In this document: one piece after another, positions 1 to 6,037 of the stretch | How the letters are laid out: every line of letters begins with the position of its first letter | How positions within the stretch are numbered: the first letter of the stretch is position 1 | Origin: an uncultured Collinsella sp. | Lineage (GTDB): Bacteria > Actinomycetota > Coriobacteriia > Coriobacteriales > Coriobacteriaceae | Direction: 5' to 3' | Length of the DNA stretch: 13,125 bases | NCBI GenBank assembly: GCA_900550415.1 | Contig: URSO01000060.1 | Span: 1-13,125, forward strand | Notes under the pieces: model-generated | Databases searched by the model: none | What the model saw: only the letters and a program-made list of their open reading frames with translations | What the model was told of the DNA's origin: nothing | Made by a program: the position numbers and the translations under genes

Positions 1-7
1 GAACATT

Positions 8-82
8 TGGTGGGCGTTAGAAGATTTGAACTTCTGACCTCTTCCGTGTCAGGGAAGCGCTCTCCCCCTGAGCTAAACGCCC
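8..82 (-). tRNA. tRNA-Val, anticodon GAC
   Basis: The minus strand folds into a complete 75-nt cloverleaf with encoded CCA. The acceptor stem is GGGCGTT/AACGCCC, with discriminator A followed by CCA at 10-8. The D arm is GCTC/GAGC. The anticodon stem is CTTCC/GGAAG around loop CTGACAC, so the anticodon is GAC, which reads GUC (and GUU by wobble) valine codons. The T arm is AGAAG-TTCAAAT-CTTCT. All stems pair without mismatches. It is transcribed leftward, away from the two-component genes, from the promoter at 112-140. Confidence 0.96.
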
Positions 83-111
83 GATCAAGGGTGCGCAAGT
101 GCGCAAGGGAT

Positions 112-140
112 AATATAACGGAGCCTGAACTCGGTGGCAA
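112..140 (-). promoter_or_regulatory. Promoter of the tRNA-Val gene
   Basis: Read on the minus strand, TTGCCA (140-135, 5 of 6 to the -35 consensus) is followed after exactly 17 nt by TATATT (117-112, 5 of 6 to the -10 consensus). The tRNA 5' end lies 29 nt further on, leaving a short leader of about 20 nt. Spacing, box quality and position all fit a housekeeping sigma-70-type promoter. Confidence 0.65.
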
Positions 141-203
141 GAACATTTTTAAAAATCGCTTGCATTGTGGTCTGGTGAGAAAAAGCCGCTCGCCGCCTGC
201 AGG

Positions 204-219
204 TGACCGTTTGCGGTCA
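204..219. promoter_or_regulatory. Perfect dyad upstream of the response regulator
   Basis: TGACCG at 204-209 and CGGTCA at 214-219 are perfect 6-bp inverted repeats around TTTG. The dyad lies about 120 nt before the response regulator start, in a 259-nt stretch (83-341) with no convincing gene. It could be an operator, for autoregulation or another regulator. No clear -35/-10 pair for the regulator gene was found. The role is inferred from position only. Confidence 0.35.
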
Positions 220-341
220 AATTATCGACAAAGCGTAGACAGGTTTGTGGCAAGGTTTCAGGGAAGTATGTGCTGGCTTCGCCGTCTTGCGCACGATTGC
301 ACGAGGCGTGTGCCGTTGTTTGAGTAGTATGGGGGCCGACC

Positions 342-1076
342 ATGAACATGCTGGTCGTAGATGATGAGGTTGATATCGCAAATATGCTCGCGGAGTTTTT
401 CCGCATGGAGGGCTACGAGGTTTCGGTTGCCCATGACGGGCCGTCGGCCCTGGCGACGGCTTCTTCTGGCCCCGCCCCCGATATCATGCTGCTCGATGTA
501 AACATGCCGGGGATGGACGGCTTCGAGGTCTGTCGCCGCGTGCGGGAGCATGTGAGCTGCCCGATCATCTTTCTAACGGCGCGCGTTGAGGATATGGACC
601 AGCTTGATGGTTTTGCGGCGGGCGCCGATGACTACGTGCTCAAGCCTTTTTCTCTCGAGGTTCTGGGTCGTCGCGTGGCGGCGCACATGGCGCGCGAGGG
701 AAGGGCTCGCGATCGGCAAAGCGACGGCGCCGTCCGCTTTTTTGGCGAGATGACCATCGATTACGCTCAACGCATCGTTGAGGTTCACGGCGCGGGCGGT
801 AATCGGGATTCGTCCGCCGGGGGCGATTCGAACGCGGTGACCGTCGACTTGACCAAGCTCGAGTTCGACATCATCGCCCTGTTGAGCAAGCGCCCTGGCC
901 AGGTGTTTGACCGCGATGTGATTTACGAGCGTGTGTGGGGATGGGATGCCGCGGGTGACCCGTCGCAGGTGCGCGAGCACATTCGCCGCATTCGCAACAA
1001 GTTTACGTCGGCGGGGATCGCGGACGATCCGATCGCAACGGTATGGGGCGTGGGCTACAAGTGGGTGGCAAAGTGA
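342..1076 (+). CDS. OmpR/PhoB-family response regulator
   Basis: This is a DNA-binding response regulator of 244 aa, a typical length for the family. The receiver domain spans about residues 1-115: acidic pair D7/D8, phospho-acceptor D52 in MLLDVNMPGMDG, T79 in FLTAR, and K101-P102. A winged-helix output domain covers about 165-244, with the familiar TKLEFDIIALL start, the recognition region QVREHIRRIRNKF and the wing VWGVGYKW. The linker at about 145-160 is unusually rich in Gly, Ser and Asp. ATG 342 is taken as the start; M3 at 348 is an alternative, and the upstream GGGGG is only a weak ribosome site. The kinase gene follows with a 4-nt overlap, so the two are co-transcribed and presumably partners. 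The signal sensed and the regulon are not evident from sequence. Confidence 0.93.
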   Translation: MNMLVVDDEVDIANMLAEFFRMEGYEVSVAHDGPSALATASSGPAPDIMLLDVNMPGMDGFEVCRRVREHVSCPIIFLTARVEDMDQLDGFAAGADDYVLKPFSLEVLGRRVAAHMAREGRARDRQSDGAVRFFGEMTIDYAQRIVEVHGAGGNRDSSAGGDSNAVTVDLTKLEFDIIALLSKRPGQVFDRDVIYERVWGWDAAGDPSQVREHIRRIRNKFTSAGIADDPIATVWGVGYKWVAK

Positions 1077-2860
1077 CGGGTTTTGGTAAGGGCCCACGCG
1101 GGCGCCATGCGCCTCACGAAGACGGCCGAGTTGTCGCTTGCGAGGACGGTTGTCGGGACAATGGCGGTTCTGTCCGCAGGCGCGACCGCCGCGCAGCTCG
1201 CCGCGCCGAGCGACGCGCGGCCCGCGAGCTTGAGCGCGAGCGGCTGAAACGCCTGCCGCGAAAAGAGCGCCTGCGTGCCTGGTGGAGCCTGCGGCCGTTG
1301 GGCGTGATCTTCACGGCGTATCTGGTCGCCTATCTTGTTGTCGCCACGGTGCTTGCGCTGAGCGCCATTGAGGTACTCGCGGCTTGGAATAATGGATATT
1401 ACGAACTCGAGGTGACGCTCGACAACGGTTTGACCGAGCACGGCGTGATCGATTCGGGTCCATACATCTACGACCCCACCTCTCAGCAGCTGCTTCCCGC
1501 ATCCGAGCTCAACTTGCCAGGCGATGGGCCGTACGCGGTCTTCATTGCGACGGGCGATTGGGGGACCGGTAGCGATTACGTGCCGGAGGGCGGGCGCACC
1601 ATCAGCACGCTGTACGCGACCGTCGACATGGTTCGTAGCGGCCAGGTGCAGCTCTACGACTGGGGGCTCAATTACAACGAGGGCTATCCGCAGGAGGAGA
1701 TTCTCGAGGTGAACAGCACGATTCCAGCGGAGAACCTCGCCCACTACGACGCGTTGAGCCGCGCGGGCCGCGCGCAGAGCGTGGAGCTGTTTGAAAACAT
1801 GACGGGAGCCGATCTTGAGGAGACGTTTGGCGAGGGGCTCGTCTCGAACACTGCCTATTATGCGGCTTCACCGCCTCCCGATGGTCCGATGCCTTGGGTC
1901 CTCACGCTTGCGACGGGGCTTGTGCCCGTTTTGGCGTACGGCGGCCTGGGTTGGCTCACGTTCAAGCACTTCTACCGCGTTCACATCGCCGGGCCCTTGG
2001 GGGAGCTGGCGAGCGCCGCGGGGCGCATCGCCGGTCAGGATTTGGATTTCTCGATCGAGCGCGTGCGGGGCAAAGAACTTGGTCGCCTGTCTGAGACGCT
2101 GGAGAATATGAGGGCGTCGCTGCTCGATGCCCAGCGCGAGCTGTGGCGCACCGCCGAAGGGCGGCGTCAGCTCAATGCGGCGTTTGCGCACGACCTCCGA
2201 ACGCCGATCACGGTGCTCAAGGGGACGATCGAGATGGCGCAGATGTGCCTGCGTCGCGGCGATGAGCTCGATATTGGTTCGTTGGATGCCCTGTCGGCCC
2301 AGGTGGTGCGTTTGGAGCGGTACGCAACGGAGATGGGAGGGCTGAGCAAGCTCGAAGATCGACCTGTAGACCGCAAGCCGCTGACGCCGCGGTCCCTTGT
2401 GGATGAGCTCGAGTCGCATGCGAACGAGGTTGTTGCGGCGCGCGGGGAAGGGCTCGCGTTGAGGGTTGCAATCGACAAGGGTGAAGATGGCGCCCGCGCC
2501 GACATGACCCACATCGATCTACCCCTGGTCGAAGAGGTCCTCGACAACCTCTTGAGCAATGCGTGCGGCCATGCGAAGGGCGTCATCGAGGTTGAGATTT
2601 CTGTTCGAGAGGGCAGGTTGGCCCTGAGCGTTGCCGATGATGGTCCGGGCTTTACGCCCGAAGCCCTGCGGCGCGGGTGCGATCCGTTCTTTAGCGAGAA
2701 CAAATCTGCCGAGCATTTTGGACTGGGCTTGAATGTGTCGAGCATTTTGTGCGGTTTACACGGGGGAGCGCTTGAGTTAGGGAATGGTTCGACCGGCGGG
2801 GCACGTGTGACGGCGACGTTTAGCATGGGCGGCGATGGGGACGAAACAGGGGAATTGTGA
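1073..2860 (+). CDS. Membrane sensor histidine kinase (HAMP-HisKA-HATPase)
   Basis: This is the likely partner of the preceding regulator. The GTG start at 1073 gives a 4-nt GTGA overlap with the regulator stop and 595 aa. ATG 1043, inside the regulator gene, would add 10 residues and cannot be excluded. From this start, a very Arg-rich cytoplasmic tail covers about 1-75, TM1 about 76-103, an extracytoplasmic sensor of about 170 residues follows (rich in Tyr, Gly and acids, not recognised), and TM2 is about 274-298. HAMP comes next. The phospho-accepting H373 sits in AFAHDLRTPITVLKG, the N box is DNLLSNACGHA (about 491), the D box is VADDGPGF (about 520), and the second Gly box is FGLGLNVSS. 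All catalytic boxes are present, so it should be active. The ligand is unknown. Confidence 0.92.
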   Translation: MTGFGKGPRGRHAPHEDGRVVACEDGCRDNGGSVRRRDRRAARRAERRAARELERERLKRLPRKERLRAWWSLRPLGVIFTAYLVAYLVVATVLALSAIEVLAAWNNGYYELEVTLDNGLTEHGVIDSGPYIYDPTSQQLLPASELNLPGDGPYAVFIATGDWGTGSDYVPEGGRTISTLYATVDMVRSGQVQLYDWGLNYNEGYPQEEILEVNSTIPAENLAHYDALSRAGRAQSVELFENMTGADLEETFGEGLVSNTAYYAASPPPDGPMPWVLTLATGLVPVLAYGGLGWLTFKHFYRVHIAGPLGELASAAGRIAGQDLDFSIERVRGKELGRLSETLENMRASLLDAQRELWRTAEGRRQLNAAFAHDLRTPITVLKGTIEMAQMCLRRGDELDIGSLDALSAQVVRLERYATEMGGLSKLEDRPVDRKPLTPRSLVDELESHANEVVAARGEGLALRVAIDKGEDGARADMTHIDLPLVEEVLDNLLSNACGHAKGVIEVEISVREGRLALSVADDGPGFTPEALRRGCDPFFSENKSAEHFGLGLNVSSILCGLHGGALELGNGSTGGARVTATFSMGGDGDETGEL

Positions 2861-2921
2861 CGAGGGCTCGCGCGCTACGCGGGCGGGCGTCGCCGGGCTC
2901 ATCGAACCGTCGGCGAACCAG

Positions 2922-2969
2922 TTACCTGCTCTTACCTTAAGAATGGCTTACCTTAACGTAAGGCTTACT
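2922..2969. promoter_or_regulatory. Repeated TTACCT boxes before the VTT gene (candidate operator)
   Basis: CTTACCTTAA occurs twice as an exact direct repeat (2931-2940 and 2947-2956, 16 bp apart). TTACCT also occurs at 2922, and a degenerate CTTACT at 2964-2969. The second copy forms part of CCTTA-ACG-TAAGG, an inverted repeat at 2951-2963. The cluster ends just 5' of a -35-like TTGTCA, the usual place for an activator site, and OmpR-family regulators typically bind tandem direct repeats. Binding by the upstream regulator is an inference. Confidence 0.5.
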
Positions 2970-2972
2970 GAA

Positions 2973-3000
2973 TTGTCATTGCTGGTAGACAAAACATAGA
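2973..3000 (+). promoter_or_regulatory. Candidate promoter of the VTT protein gene
   Basis: TTGTCA at 2973-2978 (5 of 6 to the -35 consensus) is followed after 16 nt by CATAGA at 2995-3000, a poor -10 (3 of 6). A good -35 with a weak -10, adjacent to the TTACCT boxes, would fit an activated promoter. The gene's ribosome site begins 35 nt after the -10. Confidence 0.35.
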
Positions 3001-3048
3001 CACCAAGTTGCGAAACTGTCCTTGTCAGGTACACAAGGAGGTAACGCG

Positions 3049-3954
3049 ATGATGAGGATGCAGCCCGAAGCCGAAGGGTATTCCGGTCAGGTTTCTTGCG
3101 GGGGCGCTGCTCGCCGTCTTGACGTAAGCGCCTTGAGCGAGCTTCGCAATCGAGTCGCGGGCGCTCATGACGCGCTGGACGACGCCTCTTCTGCCGGCGC
3201 GCGGACCGCAAACGCCCCCTCATTCGCGACCGCTGCGGCAATGTCGGCCGAGGCCGTCGCAGAGGACGATGGTCTCGATGCCCGCCGTCGAATCCTGCGC
3301 CGTCGCGTGCTTTTGGCGCTTGCGGCCTCGGTCGCGATCCTCGCGACTGCATGCTGGGAATACCTTCCGGGGATCTTGGCATGGCTTGCAGACCCTCAGG
3401 CGGTTCGGTCGTTCGTCGCCGACCACAGCGTGATAAGTCGTCTCGTCATGCTTGGAATCAACGTCACTCAGATCTTCTTGGCCTTTTTGCCCGGCGAGCC
3501 TGTGGAGCTGGCGAGTGGTTACGCGTTTGGCTTCTGGGAGGGGACGGCGCTGTGCCTCGTCGCCTCGGGGCTGGCGACGTCGGCGATTTATTGGGCGACG
3601 CGTCGATGGGGCTGGAGCCTGGTTGGCCTCTTCTTCGACCGCAGCCTTCTCGACCGGTTTTCGTGGCTCAATAATGCGAAGCGACTCGAGCTGGTCATGC
3701 TGGTGATTTTCTTGATCCCGGGAACCCCGAAGGACTTCTTGACGTATTTCGCCGGCCTCACCAAGATGCGCTTCGCCCCCGTGGTGCTCATCGCAACGTT
3801 TGGGCGCATTCCCTCCATTGTGACTTCGACGGCCGCGGCATCCGCTGCGGGCAGCGGAAACTGGCTGGTGGTTGGTGTCGTCGTTGCCGTGTCACTGCTG
3901 TGCGTGGCGTTGGGCGGCTTGCTGTATCGTCGCCTGCGTGCCAAGGCGAGCTGA
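3049..3954 (+). CDS. TVP38/TMEM64 (VTT domain) membrane protein
   Basis: This is a polytopic membrane protein of 301 aa in the VTT/SNARE-associated (DedA-like) superfamily, TVP38/TMEM64 branch; members are implicated in lipid and envelope homeostasis. The start is ATG 3049, because a full AAGGAGG lies at 3035-3041 with 7-nt spacing; ATG 3052 is also possible. About 84 residues of soluble, Ala/Arg-rich N-terminus precede TM1 (about 85-105), longer than usual. Family signatures are FLPGEPVELASGYAFG (about 146) and FLIPGTPKDFLTYFAGLT (about 221), the re-entrant PG-PKD region. At least two more hydrophobic helices follow, and the protein ends in a basic tail. It lies 188 nt after the kinase gene, with its own promoter-like region and repeated boxes, so it may be a target of that two-component system. 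Molecular function is otherwise unknown. Confidence 0.85.
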   Translation: MMRMQPEAEGYSGQVSCGGAARRLDVSALSELRNRVAGAHDALDDASSAGARTANAPSFATAAAMSAEAVAEDDGLDARRRILRRRVLLALAASVAILATACWEYLPGILAWLADPQAVRSFVADHSVISRLVMLGINVTQIFLAFLPGEPVELASGYAFGFWEGTALCLVASGLATSAIYWATRRWGWSLVGLFFDRSLLDRFSWLNNAKRLELVMLVIFLIPGTPKDFLTYFAGLTKMRFAPVVLIATFGRIPSIVTSTAAASAAGSGNWLVVGVVVAVSLLCVALGGLLYRRLRAKAS

Positions 3955-4030
3955 GGCGGCCGGCGAGGATGTACGGCGGCTGATGGGCCTTTTGCGGCTA
4001 CATCGGACCGCCGGTCGCCACAGCAATCCA

Positions 4031-4106
4031 AAACCTCCCCAACATGTGCATTCTGAAATCGAAATCTTGCGGAAACGCGAGCAAAATGCACTGCTGGGGG
4101 AGGTTT
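4031..4106. repeat. Three-helix imperfect inverted repeat with GNRA loop
   Basis: The outer arms AAACCTCCCC (4031-4040) and GGGGAGGTTT (4097-4106) pair perfectly. Inside, GTGCATT (4046-4052) pairs with AATGCAC (4085-4091), extendable past one C-A mismatch. The tip, CTTGCG-GAAA-CGCGAG (4066-4081), is a 6-bp helix with one G-U pair and a GAAA tetraloop. It lies between the 3' end of the VTT gene and the 3' end of the minus-strand polyprenyl synthetase remnant. It lacks a T-run, so it is not a standard terminator. It may be a REP-like repeat or a structured RNA 3' element. Confidence 0.6.
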
Positions 4107-4132
4107 CGAGGGTTTACGCGCTTGCGACTCCG

Positions 4133-4369
4133 CTATACGCTCCGATTGATGAAGAAATCGGCCATGGAGCAGAGCAGGTCAGCGGCGTTGTGCGAAATGA
4201 CGCCGTTCTCGGCGAGCGCACGGCTGGTGTCTTGCGCCTCTTGCGCGAGCTTGAGTGCGAGATCACGACACGCGTCGATGCCCCCGCCGATCTCGATGAG
4301 CTCGACGGCGCGCGCGAGGTCCGTGGGATCGTTCGTTTTTGCTTCGAGCAGCCCCCAAGGGCCGCGGCC
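4133..4369 (-). pseudogene. C-terminal remnant of a polyprenyl diphosphate synthetase
   Basis: Reading leftward from an in-frame TGA at 4372-4370 to the TAG at 4135-4133 gives 78 codons with no start codon before a late internal ATG. The translation includes GPWGLLEAKTNDPTDLARAV, then ELIEIGGGID, ALKLAQEAQ and a final LLCSMADFFINRSV. This matches the all-helical C-terminus of trans-isoprenyl diphosphate synthases, including the closing 'ADF-x-x-x-R' segment. The two DDxxD catalytic motifs and everything N-terminal are missing, and the other minus-strand frames upstream show no continuation. The likely explanation is a decayed or truncated copy of a quinone or undecaprenyl pathway enzyme. The assignment rests on pattern recognition of a short segment. 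Confidence 0.6.
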
Positions 4370-4558
4370 TCAGGTTCGACCGGCTGGCCCCGGCGGACCT
4401 GTCGCTCGCGATGCCCTGCTGTCCTAGCCTAAGGGAAAACGGAATAGACTGACCGACCGTCCGGCTGAGTCTGGGAAGAGGCGCCGGGCGGCGGGCGGAG
4501 CATGGCCACCGGACCCATCGAAACACATCTCCACCGTTCCTTCAACTGGGAAAACGGC

Positions 4559-4589
4559 GCCCCCGGGCCCCGGGAGGGGCCGCGGGGGC
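4559..4589. terminator. GC-rich hairpin, possible minus-strand terminator
   Basis: GCCCCCG-GGCCCC (4559-4571) pairs with GGGGCC and CGGGGGC (4576-4589), a 13-bp all-GC stem with one bulged G (4582) and a GGGA tetraloop of the GNRA class. On the plus strand no T-run follows. On the minus strand the stem is followed by GCCGTTTTCCC, a weak terminator tail. No intact minus-strand gene enters it from the right, so it could have belonged to lost sequence. Confidence 0.35.
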
Positions 4590-4639
4590 GTTCGGCTAGG
4601 TGCGGGAACGGCCTATTTGCTCAATGTGTTCGGCTGAGA

Positions 4640-4667
4640 TTGAAAATCAACCCTTGCATTGTGGAAT
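4640..4667 (+). promoter_or_regulatory. Possible distal promoter of the EamA permease
   Basis: TTGAAA (4640-4645) and TGGAAT (4662-4667) are 16 nt apart and match the -35 and -10 consensus at 5 and 4 of 6 positions. A start here would give a leader of about 190 nt. The overlapping 12-mer CTTGCATTGTGG also occurs at 160-171, before the response regulator. Weak evidence. Confidence 0.22.
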
Positions 4668-4821
4668 TCGGGGGCTTTGTCATATCCATTTCAAAAGAGC
4701 CTGCTGCCGCGATTTGACTGTCGCATAATGCAAGGCCATTGCGGTACCGAGCTATGGAAAGACGCCTGCGGAATTGTCCTACCGATAAGCGGACAAGCCT
4801 CCGGCTGGTGCCTTCGCCGTG

Positions 4822-4840
4822 GTAAGGTAAGCCGAATTGT
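4822..4840 (+). promoter_or_regulatory. Regulatory motif shared with the VTT promoter
   Basis: GTAAGG-N6-GAATTGT here matches 2958-2976 (GTAAGG-N6-GAATTGT) with identical spacing. In addition, TAAGGTAAGCC (4823-4833) is the exact reverse complement of GGCTTACCTTA at 2945-2955. It ends 25 nt before the permease ATG. This looks like a binding site for the same regulator that acts before the VTT gene; at this distance it could repress or overlap the start region. Inference from sequence matching only. Confidence 0.35.
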
Positions 4841-4865
4841 TTCCAGGCTGTTTCGGGGGAGTGGA

Positions 4866-5888
4866 ATGAGCAAAGAGTGCGTCGAGCAGGTCGAAGGCGC
4901 AGGAGCTTCGGTGCCGATGACCGATATATCGAACATTGATGTGCCCGAGGGCACCGACGAGCTCAGCCGCAACACCCGCCGTGCATGGCGCGACCGCCTG
5001 AACAGCGCTTCGACGCGCAAGTTGATCATGGGCGTCTTGGCTACGCTGGTGGGCGGTTCGTTTTGGGGCTTCTCGGGCACCAGCGCGAGCTTTCTGTTCG
5101 ATACCTATCACGTCGACACCTTGTGGCTTATGAGCGTGCGCCAGATTCTCGCCGGTCTACTCTTTATGGCCGTGGTTGTTGCGCGCGACCGCGAGCGCCT
5201 GATTAAGCTCTGGACCACAGCCGCCGATCGCAAGCAGCTGCTGCTCTTTACCGCCTTTGGCCTGCTGTTCAATCAGTTTTGCTATCTTTCGGCCGTGCGT
5301 CTGACGAACGCCGGAACCGCGACGGTGCTCCAGTGCCTGCAGCTCGTTATCATCATGGGCTACACCTGCGTGACCGATCGCCGCATGCCGCGTACTCGCG
5401 AAGTCATCGGCATCGGCCTGGCTCTGGGTGGCACCTTTTTAATCGCCACCGGTGGCGACCCCACCAGCCTGAATATCTCGCCGCTCGGCCTGATCGCGGG
5501 TCTCATGTGTGCGGTCAGCGCTACATGCATGGCGGTGATTCCCGCCAAGATCCTGCCCGAATACGGCAGCCCCATCGTCACGGGCTCGGCAATGCTCACG
5601 GCGGGCGTGGTCTCGTGTGTCTTCGTGCAGCCCTGGACGCATATGCCGGCGCTCGACGCTGCCGGCGTCGAGGCGCTCGCGGTGTTCGTGGTTATCGGCT
5701 CGTTTTTTGCTTACATGCTCTATATGCAGGGCGTTAAGGACATCGGCTCGGTACGTGCGAGCCTCATCGGAACTGTGGAGCCGGTTTCGGCGACCATCAC
5801 CAGCGCCGTTATGCTGGGCACGGTGTTTTTGCCGACCGACCTTATCGGCTTTGCCATGATCATCGTGATGATGTTCCTCACGGTGTAG
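4866..5888 (+). CDS. EamA-family (DMT superfamily) transporter
   Basis: This is an inner-membrane permease of the drug/metabolite transporter superfamily, which exports or imports small metabolites; the substrate cannot be predicted. It is 340 aa from ATG 4866, chosen because GGGGGA (4855-4860) sits 5 nt upstream; ATG 4917 (M18) is an alternative, and upstream in-frame codons to 4659 lack a ribosome site. A polar N-terminus of about 50 residues precedes ten predicted helices in two EamA repeats. The first begins at about 52 (GVLATLVGGSFWGFSGTSA), has the family-typical LWLMSVRQILAGLLF, and runs to about 185. The second starts around SPLGLIAGLMCAVSATCMAV and ends with IGTVEPVSATITSAVMLG, the conserved 'EP' helix. 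It ends on a hydrophobic MMFLTV with no tail, slightly short for the family. It appears to be a single-gene unit. Confidence 0.88.
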   Translation: MSKECVEQVEGAGASVPMTDISNIDVPEGTDELSRNTRRAWRDRLNSASTRKLIMGVLATLVGGSFWGFSGTSASFLFDTYHVDTLWLMSVRQILAGLLFMAVVVARDRERLIKLWTTAADRKQLLLFTAFGLLFNQFCYLSAVRLTNAGTATVLQCLQLVIIMGYTCVTDRRMPRTREVIGIGLALGGTFLIATGGDPTSLNISPLGLIAGLMCAVSATCMAVIPAKILPEYGSPIVTGSAMLTAGVVSCVFVQPWTHMPALDAAGVEALAVFVVIGSFFAYMLYMQGVKDIGSVRASLIGTVEPVSATITSAVMLGTVFLPTDLIGFAMIIVMMFLTV

Positions 5889-6037
5889 CTGGCGCCGCCG
5901 CCAAGACAGAAAAGGTGTTGTGCCACATTTTCGCCAATTGATGTCCGTGTCTGGAGTTTAGCTGTCGATGCCCAAAATGCCATAAACTAGCAACGTTATG
6001 GACTTTTTCATTGCGACTCAATTGCGAGGATTTCTTT

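Larger units (their letters stand above)
4373..4865. other. Non-coding stretch before the EamA permease
   Basis: No reading frame here looks like protein. The stretch holds a GC-rich hairpin (4559-4589), a promoter-like TTGAAA/TGGAAT pair (4640-4667) and a TTACCT-type motif (4822-4840). GC is extreme at 4480-4600 and falls clearly after 4620, a compositional step consistent with a junction or decayed DNA. Confidence 0.5.

Noticed and set aside
3872..4432. A 186-codon plus-strand frame after the VTT gene
   Set aside because: It overlaps the VTT 3' end, runs through the structured inverted repeat and is antisense to the polyprenyl synthetase remnant.
4420..4510. Possible cobalamin riboswitch or RNase P RNA (CTAAGGGAAAAC and CTGGGAAGAGGCGC look suggestive)
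   Set aside because: The required conserved cores (B12 box GCCACTG and CCGCAACTG region; RNase P GAGGAAAGTCCGG) are absent, and the downstream gene is 400 nt away.
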